A stretch of 64,000 nucleotides of DNA, taken from assembly GCA_964035545.1 (NCBI GenBank), contig OZ037768.1, positions 16,275,375 through 16,339,374 of the forward strand. The letters run 5' to 3'. Under the pieces are notes generated by a model, which saw nothing but the letters and a program-made list of their open reading frames with translations, did no database searches and had not been told where the DNA came from. Positions 33,715 to 45,046 of the stretch are shown piece by piece (the stretch's first letter is position 1; the number at the start of each line of letters is the position of its first letter). Both the position numbers and the translations under genes were made by a program. The DNA comes from Bugula neritina. Taxonomy: Eukaryota; Bryozoa; Gymnolaemata; Cheilostomatida; Bugulidae.

Positions 33715-34373
33715 GCTGAAATCTACAATAAAAATAAAATTGAGTTTTCTCAAAATAAGCATAAACAATTGCCAAAACTCATGGCTAGCCAGTTAAGGTT
33801 TAAACAGGAAAATTTAGGTCATGTCAAAGTCAAGTAATTAGAGATGTTTGATAGATACCAATAGGTGTAGCACTCATTTGAATATAATCTCATAAGACAT
33901 TAGTAGTGATTAGTTGTATTCAATTTCTACTATTATCAAACCATTAGAATACAAATAAATTAGTAGTTTATAACCATTTGACATTGTTAAATTTAATGTT
34001 TTGATCCTTTAGATCTTAGCAAGCCCATTAGACTTGAGTCAAGTAAATTGCATACAATCAACGCATGTAAGTTTACACAGCTAATTTCAAATTATCAAGT
34101 TGACCAAGTCTTTGCAAACTAGAATATTTGAAATCCTTAGCCACCTACTAAGATCATTGGTTTGAATCAATGACTTGCTTAACTGCTTGCTCAAGTAACT
34201 GACTTGACTGAACATTTCGATCAATTTGCTGCCAAGTTTTAAAATTTAAGCAAATTCAAAACTGCTCAATTGATTTTTTTACTTTAACAGCAGCCACTTG
34301 AATAAATTTGCTAAATTTATTATAAATAAAAACTTTTCACAAAGTTATTTTGCAATAGACTATAATTTCAATA
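33715..34373. other. Upstream flank of NIPSNAP
   Basis: AT-rich sequence with no gene seen. It must contain the NIPSNAP promoter on the minus strand. Confidence 0.4.
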
Positions 34374-34706
34374 GGGGTAAGGGGGTGGCACAACAGACGG
34401 AATTTCGAATTTTTTGCCATCATTCATCTGTTTTTCAAGTTACTAGTTCAATAATCTCTAGTCTGAATGCTACACCAGTTGTCTATTATAGGTATCAGTC
34501 GGTTGTGTCTATTGCTTTCACAACTTTCAGAATAATCATATTTTCATTATGAAAAAAATGGCCCATTGGGCCTCGGTACCGGGGTACAATGGGCCACTGG
34601 ATGGGACACAACAAATATATTGAAACTTTGTTGATTTGGTTGCATCTGACCTTTATTTAATGATACACAAATAAATAAAAATACTCTTTCAGATCTACAG
34701 CAAAAG

Positions 34707-34949
34707 TCATGTTTTAGCTGTACAGTGTACAGTTGTACCACCACAGATAGCAGGGGGAGGCAAAATCAAACGCAGGTTACTCATTTCTACGATGCCATCA
34801 TCATTACTGTTTAGAACTAACATTCTTTTTATTTCCACTTGACAGGAACTTTTATCAGAAAAAACTTTAGTAACATGCACTACAAAATTTCGAGTGGACT
34901 TTTTTCCACGAACTGTAGCTAAGGTGCATGGCTGAGGTTTGTGACTGGA
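34707..34949 (-). pseudogene. Remnant of pogo-like transposase C-terminal exon
   Basis: On the minus strand this reads through a segment with CTLATVRGKKSTRNFVVHVT followed by a LRLILPPPAICGGT motif. It aligns along its length with VLVAVHGKRATKHFVAVIT and DIVLLLPSLAINGGT in the last exon of the element at 37722-38189. The catalytic part of the transposase is missing. It is therefore a fossil of a related but distinct element. Confidence 0.7.
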
Positions 34950-35256
34950 GTGCGGAAGGGGGAGGTGGGGGAGAAAATGAGCAAATCACAATTTATTTTA
35001 GACAAATACATGTATATTCCCTCAATGATATAATGCATAATGAATATCATCACTATACATTAGTAGCAACAGCAGAGTGTTTGGTATGATGTATAAAAAA
35101 GCAAAGCTATAACCACACAAGATGTATACAGGCCTATTAGGGGAGCTTCACCTTGTAGTTTGGTAGTCTTACCATGATGTCTTTGATATTTTACAAAAAT
35201 CTTTAGATCTTTAGATTTTATTAACATTTCAACTAACCTTTCGGGCAAACAAACTA

Positions 35257-36053
35257 GGGTCATTCCGTGTCAAATCAACCAAATTTCAGAAAGTCCCACC
35301 CACGCCTTTTCGTCTTAGATTTTGTTCATATTTACACCAAATGGATCTACACATGTCCCAAGTACTATTCTGGAATATTTCTGGCCTGACACAAAAACTT
35401 TTTGAGAAATGACTACTCCCGTGAACAAAGGTTGGGAAAAATTTCGAGGAAAATTTGTGATTTTTACTTTTAGACCAATTTATAAACGTCCATATCTCAA
35501 TCATTTTTTCTATACTGAGCCTTAAAATTTGCTGTGATTTGATGACACCTATCAATTTGCACTAGTAGCAACACCATACTACAGAATTCTTTGTGTGCAT
35601 ATATGCTAAGCCATTGAATATTGAAAATTTTTGTAAATTTTGAAACATTTCGAATATTCGCCACATCATAAAATGCGTTTATCTTTATTTTAGTTGCATA
35701 AATTTTTATCCATAAATAGCTGATTATGGCGACTTTATACTCCTCAATTTGTGTAATTTTGAAAATAATACTTTCCGAGATATAGACACCCAAAGTGAAG
35801 AAAATGTGAAAATTCACTCAACTTGACAAAGATGTAACCCGATGTCTGAATACAGTAAAATCTTTTAAACAAGCATTTTCTGTAAGGTCATTTAGTGCAT
35901 TTTGTAGATTCATAAGTTTGAGCGTCCTTATATTGTTCAAACTTAACAAAATACCGCGCGGAAAAATGGTATGCGTACGAAAATCGACAAAATGCAATTC
36001 TTCATTATATGTTGGGATCGTACATTTTTTATTGAATTGACGCGGAATGAACC
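35257..36053. mobile_element. Nested 797-bp TIR element with 4-bp duplication
   Basis: The left end GGGTCATTCCGTGTCAA and right end (read inverted) GGTTCATTCCGCGTCAA match at 15 of 17 positions. ACTA flanks both sides (35253-35256 and 36054-36057). No transposase is encoded. The superfamily is not assigned. It is inserted in the pogo-like remnant. Confidence 0.65.
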
Positions 36054-36555
36054 ACTAATAAAAGTTATCAGGGTGCAATGATCAGGTGGCCCATTGTGCC
36101 CAAGTTGAAAATAAATGTGGCTCAAGGAAAATTTATTTTAAAGTTAGCTATTATATTAGTTGAGCAATGTAGCGACAAGCAATGGCAACAATATCAGCAA
36201 AATCTAGGCTTGTTACCTTTGAGTGTAAAAAGTTATAAAGCTTTAATGACATCTTAAAAAGTTTACAAAATGTAGGTAAAAACAGTTTTTGACTCGCCTC
36301 TTCAACATGTATGCTACGCAAGTGTTGAAACTACAATGGCTGAATAATTATGTCAATATCTTTTGATTAAAAAAATCACAACCCTAAGTCAGTACACAAT
36401 TTGACCAGCTTTTTGTACCCCTATGACCGCTGTCTCCCCCTCCCCCTTACCTCTACTGTAAGAGACTGACCATGAAAAGTTATTTTAAATATTTGAAGAG
36501 TATAAGTAAATATTGAGTTGAAACAGACTAAACAGTAAACTTACTTTTAGAGTAA

Positions 36556-36899
36556 GCCTAGGGCCACACTGTGCGTATTTTCGCATGCGAAAATTGAAAC
36601 CACAGGTAGCAAAGGTGTCCACTGTAGCATCAGTGATGCGGGATAAATAAAGCTTTCATTTTTATATCGCACTCGCTTTTAATAAAACGCAATTTACTGG
36701 AATATAGCACTAAAATAAAAGAACTGGGCTCGCTAAATAACTACCAGCCAATTAGGTGACAAAGACAGAGACGATTCGCACTTGCATTCAGAACGCTGAG
36801 CGACAAGTGCAAATTTTTTCTCAACGCATACAGTGGACACCTTTGCTACTTGTGGTTTAAATGTTCGCATGCGAAAATACGCACAGTGTGGCCCTAGGC
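36556..36899. mobile_element. 344-bp MITE, copy 1 (TAA duplication)
   Basis: Inverted ends of about 70 bp start GCCTAGGGCCACACTGTGCG and include the internal palindrome TTTTCGCATGCGAAAA. It is flanked by TAA on both sides (36553-36555 and 36900-36902). A 3-bp TWA duplication fits the PIF/Harbinger superfamily. A second copy of exactly the same length is at 44703-45046. Confidence 0.85.
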
Positions 36900-37237
36900 T
36901 AATAGTAATACTAATTGTAAAACTAAATAATAATACCAATAGTAAATGTCAATTTGACTGCTACTAGTTGCTCATACTGTCATACTGATACTCACTGTCT
37001 CAGACTCATGAGTCATGTCAGTGATAGCAAAAACACAATATTAAAAATTAGCCATACTGATTATGATACTCATAGTCATAGAGATAGTGATGTACTTATA
37101 GTATTCAGTATTCTTATCCTGAGTCTGCATTCACGATTCATATAGATATACTTACACTAAATCTAATACTTATAGTTATAGTAACAGTAACAATTATTAT
37201 TAATGATACTCACACTCACACTGTACAACTAAAAGTA
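36900..37237. other. Short spacer with ATTACT microsatellite
   Basis: Sequence between the MITE and the pogo element contains CTAATAGTAAT-type words and no gene. Confidence 0.5.
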
Positions 37238-37721
37238 GGGGAGACGGGGGGGGGGGGGGGGGGCACAGTGGGCGGTTTTCGGCACTTTTCTTCATTAAAA
37301 ACTGTAACCTTAACTCTCTGGCTCAAAACTCCCTAGTATGAAAGGCAGATATGTTCTTTAATACATACCAATGTTATTGAGCTCCATTTTATAAACTCTT
37401 CTTGATATTACAATTTTACAACTGTGCCCCCGACTATGGGGCACAGTGGTCAGTAGTACGGGGCACAGTGGTCAATTTGTAGTTTTATGGCTCATGAACA
37501 AATCTAGTGATGTGAAAACTGTTTTAATTTATATTATATTTATGCTGACACCTGTACAGCTACCACAATTATATAATTAATAGACTAATTAACAATTAAT
37601 AGATTAATAACTGTTTACTCAATCACCATAAGCAATGGTAGTGTCAACTGAATGTGATGTGAATGTGACTTACTTGAAAAACTGAAACTAGGCACCTAAT
37701 GTCAACAAAACTTGTTGCAAT

Positions 37722-39905
37722 TTAACTAACAAAAATGTCTTGTATAGCAAGAATTACATAATTATATGCATGTAAGTCAACAGCAAAGTGCAATTTCTGT
37801 GAGGTACGTTTGGTGCCCCCATTTATGGCCAGTGATGGTAAAAGTAAAACAATATCCTTCATTGGTACAATGGCACTGTCTTTCTCATCTGGGAATGCAA
37901 ATTGATTTCCAATGTTGGTCAAGAAATCAACACAAACTTCATCATCAGACTTTATAATAGACGTTATTACAGCTACAAAATGCTTTGTAGCTCGTTTGCC
38001 ATGAACTGCCACCAGCACATATTCTGAAATATTCAGGTTGTCAATTTTTATATTTTGTTGAGTTATTTCATCAGCTTCACTTGTTAATTCATCATCGCTG
38101 TCACTTTGAAGTTGTTTTGCCAGTTCCTTCTCTTCAGCATCCAGTTGCTCTTCGTCGCTTGATTCAATAAATTGTTTTCTTGCAGCTTTCTGTAATAAAC
38201 CAAAAAGAACATAAATATATGTCATAGACATAATATTATTTACAAAAATTTGTTTTGAACATAAGATAGAATGACACATTCGTTTGTACATCAACTTAAC
38301 AGTGATTAGATGTATTAGTTTGTAAAATAATACAATTGACTGAACTTAATTTTTTGAACACCTTTATTTTCCTACTCTTTTTCTTAGCCCGCTTTTCGGC
38401 TTCATCCGCTAGTTTTTCTTTGACAGGAGTGTTTGTCAAAATAGAAGAGAACTTTCTTTTATTCGAGCGGTTAGCTTTCCGTTGCCCTGCCTTTGGAATT
38501 GGGCGAATTTCTTCTGGAGATACCATTGGCAGTGTTTTTGAGCCTGTTAGGGTGGCATCTTCTGTTGTAGAAGTTGCGTCAGAACACCCAAGTGTTACAG
38601 CTGCAGTTGTAGGACTGGTATGTGAGCATCCTGGAGTGTTATCATCTAGCGTAGGAGTAGCCCTGTCTGTGACATAAGACCCCAAGAAGTCGTCATCAGA
38701 AAAGGCATGACGATCAAAGGGTGAAATCCCTGGTTTGCGAAACCCTGATGTAATATTATTCACTGTCATAGCTCTCCCAAAACTAGCATTGAACAACTCA
38801 GCCATGTTGTATATGGTTAGTGTTTTTCCAGGATTGTTTAGCTGCCATGAATTGGAAGCATCGTTGAAAAACCGCTTAAGTGGACCGTAAACTGATATGT
38901 TGAGAGGTTGCAGTTTGTGTGAACAATGGGGTGGGAAAGTTAATAACACCACACCATTTTCCTTTGCCAGCTCAATTGCCTGAATAGAGATATGGCTCTC
39001 ATGGTTGTCCATGAGCAGGAGTACCGGCCTTTCTTTTGTTACTCTCGTATGTTTGATAAAATGATTTAACCACTTGATGAACAGCTCAGATGAAATCCAC
39101 CCAGATGAATTAGCAGCACCAAGTGTCTCAGAGGGAGCGCCTGCAACCATATATTCTTTAAAATTGACCCTTGGAAAAATCATCATTGGTGGAATAAATC
39201 CGCTAGCCGCATTTATGGCACAAACTGCAGTGGTTAATACCCCACGCTCTGCAGAAGTCACTTGGCCAACTTGCTTGGCTTTTTGTCTGCAATAACTTTG
39301 GGTGGCTTATGCGCAGTGGTGAGTCCTGTCTCATCCATGTTCCATATGTCTCTACTACAAAAGTTGTACCTACTTAGAACTTCATCTAAGTTGTCATGAA
39401 ACTTGCCCACATTTACTTTGTTGAAACTAGTACTTCTACCGAGACTAGCGGCCTCTGGTTTTCGACATGAAAGACTTTGATGGCGCTTGAGAAATCCACT
39501 AATCCAATCCCCTCCTGCACATTCGTTGTCATCCCAACCAGATGGATACACACAATTATTTCTTTTTGCGTACTCCCAAGCCAACTGTCTGACTTGCTTT
39601 TTTGTCAATCCATGATGTTGTCTAGATGCTGTTAATATATAGTCTTCAAGCTTCAGTTCCTGATCTTTAGCAAATACAGAACGATGTGCTTTTGACTTTT
39701 GAAAATCCACAACACTATCAAGCCCTTTTAACCTTGCTTCTTCAACATAACGAGTTAAAGTCGTTCTTGGGATTTCCAAATCAGCAGACACCCTATTTAC
39801 TGACATACCCTCTATAAGTACCATTTTTGTTGCTGTTCTCATTACTTCAGCTGATACACGCTTGCTTTCTCGCCCATTGCTCTTTTTCTGGTAATTACGC
39901 ACCAT
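37722..39905 (-). pseudogene. Pogo-like transposase (frameshifted, catalytic residue changed)
   Basis: It begins at ATG 39905 (MVRNYQKKSNGRESKR) with a helix-turn-helix of psq/CENP-B type, including SVNRVSADLEIPRTTLTRYV. A second CENP-B-type DNA-binding region follows (GGDWISGFLKRHQSLSCRKP). Then comes the DDE catalytic domain with WNMDETG and LLMDNHESH, followed by PHCSHKLQPLN. In pogo relatives the last segment normally carries a third aspartate (QPLD); here the codon at 38899-38901 gives Asn. The frame breaks at about 39283, where an A-run appears one base short. The downstream frame resumes at 39261 and ends near 38362 at a likely donor (AAAG|gtgttc). The last exon is 38189-37722, acidic at first (SSDEEQ...DSDDE). 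Frameshift plus active-site change indicate a dead copy. Confidence 0.85.
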
Positions 39906-40070
39906 ATCTCACTTTTATGACAAACTGCAAAAGAAAAAAACTTTGAATTACTGACAGGTTGGGTCCTGGAATATAATAACTCCAATAATTGTGTTCCAAC
40001 AGAATGTTGAAGTACTTGAAAATATGTTTATATTTAACAGTTACATAGATAGTTAGCTATATGGGGCACA

Positions 40071-40156
40071 GGTGGGGTACAGTGGACATCATTAAGAGGG
40101 GCACAGTGGACGGATGTCCACTGTGCCCCTCTTAATGATGTCCACTGTACCCCACC
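40071..40156. repeat. Perfect 41-bp-arm palindrome inside the pogo element
   Basis: The arms 40071-40111 and 40116-40156 are exact inverted copies separated by GGAT. Each arm carries GGGGTACAGTGGAC and GGGGCACAGTGGAC, variants of the element's terminal motif. Confidence 0.95.
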
Positions 40157-40522
40157 TTGAATTTTAACTGAAAATTGCTGATGTTTTAAAATCTTTTCTT
40201 ATAAACTGTAAATAGTGTATATAGTGAAAAGCTACAGTATTTACTGCTACTAATTCTAAAAAATAGAGCACAAGACTTGGTTAGCATTAGAGTTATAATC
40301 GTTGAAAGTGGACAGTTGTAAACTTACTTTAGTGAGCTAAATTTAGATTTTGACTTACCACAGCTGTTAGCACATGCTTTCACTGTTAAACACAAAGATG
40401 GTTGATCCGTTACATCATTTCCTGCATATGCTAAAGATTTGACAACTTAAAATTAGTTAAGTATTTGAAAAAATAGATATGACCACTGTGCCCCTATGCC
40501 CACTGTGCCCCCATCTCCCCTA

Positions 40523-42765
40523 TATCAAAATGCAAATATTATAAATGTTACTTCAACTTCAACTTGAATTTCAACTCAAGTTGAACTTGTTTCAAAGTAA
40601 AACCAAAAGTAAATGCATATTGATATTAAATATTAATCATCAATGATTCTTTCAATCATCAATCATTCAATGTGATCAACTAAATCTAAAAGTAAATTAA
40701 AATATAATTGATTATTGTGGGAGCAATTGTTAATTCCCTAGTATATAATATTATAAATAATTATAATAATGCCAATTACTTACCAGTAATATTAAAAACT
40801 TACTATTACCAATAAGTAATAGTTATAGTAGGGTTAAATATGTCGACTTAGAGTTAGAGTCTGGGTTCACTTTCAAACAACCTCGTGGTTTATTATACTC
40901 CTTTGGGCCAGTCACCTTCTTGCAAAGCTGCGTGTGATCGTCGTGGTACGGTCTTGACCGTAGTTCTACGAGTTCATGACCTTCATGAACCCTACCTCTA
41001 TGAAAAGAAATACACCGGCTTTCCAATCTCCATTCTCCAATCTCAGATCGATCTCAGCGAGATCGATCCATGGAAAGATGCTAAAGATCGATCTCCGTCG
41101 ATCTGAGCTGGTCGGTCTGTAGAGCTCGAACTCAGATCGATCTCATGTCAACAAGACCATGGAAAGACGCCAGATCGATCTGAGAAGTAGAAAAAGACTG
41201 CGCGCTACAATGTTGTCTGCTAATAAAAATGATAAGTTATTGATAATTGCTAAGCAAAGTATTAAATAATCATGATAGCCACTTTTTCAGATGCCAAAAC
41301 TTTGACTTTCATTACAATGATTAAGAAAACTCAATTATATGCAGTAGAAGGTAAAAAAATGGGAAAATTTAAATTGAATTTAAATGACTATCAAAACTTA
41401 GTTTCATTAGCTATTTTCTTTGTAATTTTAAGCCTAACAGTCCTGTTAGTTTATTAATAATCTGCAAGACAGCCATTAATTTTATATAAGCTGTCAAGCT
41501 AAAAAATTAAAATTAATTATTTTAAATTGGCCAAATTACCATACACTGAAAGCTTTGCTGCGTATAGTTTATAGCTGGGATTAAATTTTAGACTACTACC
41601 ATCTTGTTTTCAACAGTTGTAGCTTTAATCACTCAAATAGGTGAACAAATTATACTTTTAAAGTATCCTTCACTTAAGAGGAGGCAACTTCGCGAGATCG
41701 ATCTGACACTCTCATGGAAAAACGATCGATCTGAGCACATTTCTCAGATCGATCTCAGCGAGATTGATCTGAGATCGGTACATGGAAAGCCCGTGATATC
41801 AAGCCCATTGCGATTAAATGATTAGGTTTACTGTAAAATCATTGGTCTTATTAAACCAGAAAAATAGTCATAATGCAACGTATTGCTGAATGTGAAAAAG
41901 GTATAACAACTAACATCTCACACTTTATTATTTGCACCAATGTTTTTTGAGCGACAAATAGAATTTTATGAAACAAGTTTAACTAAATTAGTCAAAATAT
42001 GTCAGAGTAGGGTGTACCCAGCTTTGATGCAGAAAACGTATAGTTGCATTTATGTAGCAGCAGTAGTAAAAACTAATATTGAGATAGTCTAAGTTTTTTT
42101 TATTTTTTTTTACTAAACTTCTAGTTTCTAGTGTCATAATCAAACTTTTACCAAGCTAGTATTTTTAGCTATCATAATAATATTTTAGTTGATTTTAAAA
42201 CTGACTACAGCTGGTAGTTTCTCTGTAACATGAAAAGCTGGAATCCAGCATTATAGTACTCTGTTATTGATTAGCAGCATCTGTTGTGTATGTCACCAGG
42301 TTTACTAAATTTTGTATTTTACATTTCATTACTTTTGTATTTTTAGTCATTTTGTTCAAATAGTTATAATATATAATATAAATAAATACAAGAACAATTT
42401 TATTAATGTGATAGTTTGTGTTGCAATAAATGTCATTGTGGTTAATTGTTTTTTATAATTTTGATTGCATATGTAGCTTGTAAAATGAAGCTAGTGCTTT
42501 ACATATAGTTATCTGCAGAATGATGAGTTTTGTTAAAACTGCATCTATTTTGTACAATATTGCAACATGTTTTAATAAATTATATTCCAATACAGTCACA
42601 ACTATAATAAAATGATACAATATTGTTTAATACTACATAAGAAATAGGATATGACATCACAAGTAGCCTGTATAATTAAGATATGCACAACAATCAGCAC
42701 ATGATGTATTACTTTGCGTTGATGACATAACACCATTGGAAAGAGCTTACATTGAATGCTACAAA
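40523..42765. other. Spacer upstream of the small membrane-protein gene
   Basis: No gene is recognised. It contains the GATCGATC-rich clusters (annotated separately) and AT-rich DNA. Confidence 0.5.
41038..41800. repeat. Two clusters of GATCGATC palindromes with CATGGAAA words
   Basis: Clusters at about 41038-41185 and 41690-41800 each repeat AGATCGATCT several times. They share a direct repeat of about 25 bp, CTCAGATCGATCTCAGCGAG, which continues into GAT(C/T)GATC. The word CATGGAAA recurs four times nearby. About 0.5 kb of ordinary AT-rich DNA separates the clusters. Degenerate ends of one transposable element are possible, but no target duplication was found. Confidence 0.6.
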
Positions 42766-43870
42766 ATGTCTGCTGTGATCAACTTTTTGGGCTTAATTAT
42801 GCTTATGGATATCGCCTATCGCTATTACATATTTAACTTTATTTGGTGGTGGTTGACTACAATACCATTTATTGTGACGCTTTTTGTTATCAACATGGTG
42901 GTATTTCTTGCATTTCCGTAAGTTACACAACTCTTAACTATACTTAATATTTGCTAATTCAACAGCTGCTTCACAGTGTAATTAAGTTTTACTGTTTTTC
43001 ATGCTATTTCTTCTATATATATTGCATGTGCTGGTATTGTATGATGATGCACAAAGCATTTTTTATAGACGAGAACGTGCAGTTAGTGAGTACAGACCAA
43101 GCGGTAAAGCAGTGTCTAGCAGGAAGCAACTAAAAAACTCTCTTAAAAAGAACACAACTTCTTCTTCCACTCCTTCTGTTAGCTACAAGAAGATAGAAGA
43201 CCAGATTAAGAATAAAAATGGTGAGAAGATAGCTGTATTGCTTTTACATTCTTTTCATTGCTTGTCATTATTTATAAATTCTACAGACAAACTTTCAATT
43301 CATCTTACTAAAATTGTATTGGTTGGTCAACTTGTATCTTGTGGGAATTGAGACATGGGATGTTAAAGACCAATTTATATTTTGAAATCTAGTCATTTTT
43401 AAGTTTATTTTTTGTTCAAGTAATGCTTTAAATTATATCCTGTCATTGTAGCTGTGGTAGAAAAGACCTCGTATGCCTATAATAAAAATAGAATAGAGTA
43501 TATGGCAGGAATGATAGAAAGAGTTTACAAGGATAAACCAATCAGAGGTATATTATTTTTATTGGTCAAATTTCTGCAGTTCCCTAATGTTGTATATGTC
43601 TCGCTGAGTACATCAAAAGACTACACTACATTTCAAAGAGTTATTTCATAATATGTTATTTAGTGCTTTATAATAATATGTTATTTTCTAGCTACAGTGG
43701 ACACCACCTCTTATGTGTATAACAAGAAGAGAGTCCAGTACATGGCAGGGGTTGTAGAGACCATGTTCAAAGATCCACCAGCTAAGCGTACTGAATTCGA
43801 CGATGAATTGAAATTTACTAAAGAAATGTGCATTGCTAGTCGAATGAGACAGAAATTTTTGAAGGACTGA
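42766..43870 (+). CDS. Small two-helix membrane protein with exon-encoded tandem repeat, unknown function
   Basis: Four exons (42766-42917, 43069-43220, 43452-43547, 43692-43870 with TGA) join in frame into 192 residues. I do not recognise the family. Residues 1-51 form a hydrophobic hairpin (two likely membrane helices, with FIWWWLTTIPFIVTLFVINM). A basic, Ser/Thr/Lys-rich tail follows. Residues about 102-134 and 135-167 are tandem copies of a unit with consensus TSYxYNKxRxxYMAGxxE followed by KDxP, each at the start of its own exon. Exon 3 is exactly 96 nt with phase 1 on both sides, so it is a clean duplication cassette. The C-terminus is charged and soluble. The start ATG is the first in the exon; a 5' UTR exon is possible. 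A polyadenylation signal follows at 43993. Confidence 0.72.
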
Positions 43871-43992
43871 ACTAATTATTCTCAATTTAGCTATATTATA
43901 AATATATTTTGTGTTAGGAGCAGTATTGGGCTAATTATATTATGTATATGAAAATGTACATTTACTTATGTTTTCTTTGCTTGTTATTGCAG

Positions 43993-43998
43993 AATAAA
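43993..43998 (+). terminator. AATAAA polyadenylation signal
   Basis: AATAAA lies 123 nt after the stop codon of the small membrane-protein gene, at a typical 3' UTR distance. Confidence 0.6.
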
Positions 43999-44702
43999 AT
44001 ATCATAATACCATAAAAATAAGCCAAAGTATGCAATCCTTGTTTAATAAATATCATCATGTGTCACAAACAGATGTTGCAAAATTTATTGCAAATATTTT
44101 CAAAACTACTAGAAATGTTAAAGTTTTAAATTTATGGGGAATTTCAAATGCAGCATAGTTTATAATAAATAAAGACAATAATGATAATCAAGCTGACATG
44201 TTGATTAATATATAATATAATGCTGGCAAGCTAGGTGCAAAAAGTATCTACCTCTATATAAATGGCTATCTGAGATTATTCCATACCATTAGGCGAGCTA
44301 AAGAGCTGAAGTTATGTTTGAGGAACAAAAATACTATGTGTTAATTTGGCAGCTGCAGCTGCAGTGCAAGATCATCGAAGCCTTTTCAGCTTAAAATCTG
44401 GGCAATCATGATATATGCCTTACTCAAAGAATTGCTTATTACTAAGCTAAATATTAATTGAATTTAATTTAATAATAAGGATAAGTTTGAATTAAAATTG
44501 CCAATTTTATTGGTCATAAAAACTTGCAAATGTTATAACAATCATATTTGTGAAAACATGATACTATAGTGTACTATTTATTAGACTCTCCACAGAATAA
44601 TTTCCCAATTACTTTACAGGCCATGAATGATGTCAAAGAGAGATATAACTATGATACATACACAGTAGTTGACATGAAACATGATATTTATGAAAGCAGT
44701 AA

Positions 44703-45046
44703 GCCTAGGGCCACACGGTGCGTATTTTCGCATGCGAAAATTGAAATCACAAGTAGCAAAGGTGTCCACTGTAGCGTCAGTGACGCGGGATAAATAAAGC
44801 TTTCATTTTTAAATCGCACTCGCTTTCAATAAAACGCAATTTACTAGAATGTAGCACTAAAATAAAGAAATTGGGCTCGCTGAATAACTACCAGCCAATT
44901 AGGTGACGACGACAGAGACGATTCGCACTTGCGTTGAAAATGCTGAGCGACAAGTGCGAATGTTTTCTCAACGCGCACAGTGGACACCTTTGCTACTTGC
45001 GATTTCAATTTTCGCATGCGAAAATACGCACCGTGTGGCCCTAGGC
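44703..45046. mobile_element. 344-bp MITE, copy 2 (TAA duplication)
   Basis: It is the same length as, and nearly identical to, the copy at 36556-36899, with the same GCCTAGGGCCACAC ends and TAA on both sides (44700-44702 and 45047-45049). Confidence 0.88.

Larger units (their letters stand above)
34374..36453. mobile_element. Deleted pogo-like DNA transposon with a nested element
   Basis: The ends are inverted: TAGGGGTAAGGGGG at the left (from the TA at 34372) and its near-complement CCCCCTTACCTCTA at the right, with TA duplications at 34372-34373 and 36454-36455. Near the ends there are GGCCCATTG-type words resembling the GGGCACAGTG words of the larger pogo element at 37.2 kb. Inside, 34707-34949 is a minus-strand remnant homologous to the last transposase exon of that element. 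The inner 797 bp belong to a separate nested insertion, so the original remnant is about 1.3 kb. Confidence 0.65.
37238..40520 (-). mobile_element. Pogo/Tigger-like DNA transposon, full length but inactive
   Basis: A 3283-bp element bounded by GGGGAGACGGGGG...GCACAGTGGGC at the left and the inverted equivalent CCCACTGTGCCCCCATCTCCCC at the right. A TA duplication lies at 37236-37237 and 40521-40522, as expected for the Tc1/mariner group. The left end has an expanded run of 18 Gs (37246-37263). GGGCACAGTGG motifs recur several times near both ends and may be transposase binding sites. The minus strand encodes a pogo-type transposase with a CENP-B-like DNA-binding region. The 5' region of the element contains an 86-bp palindrome at 40071-40156. 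Confidence 0.88.

Noticed and set aside
37246-37263. 18-G run as a G-quadruplex element
   Set aside because: It is an expansion of the G-rich pogo terminal repeat and may partly reflect sequencing uncertainty.
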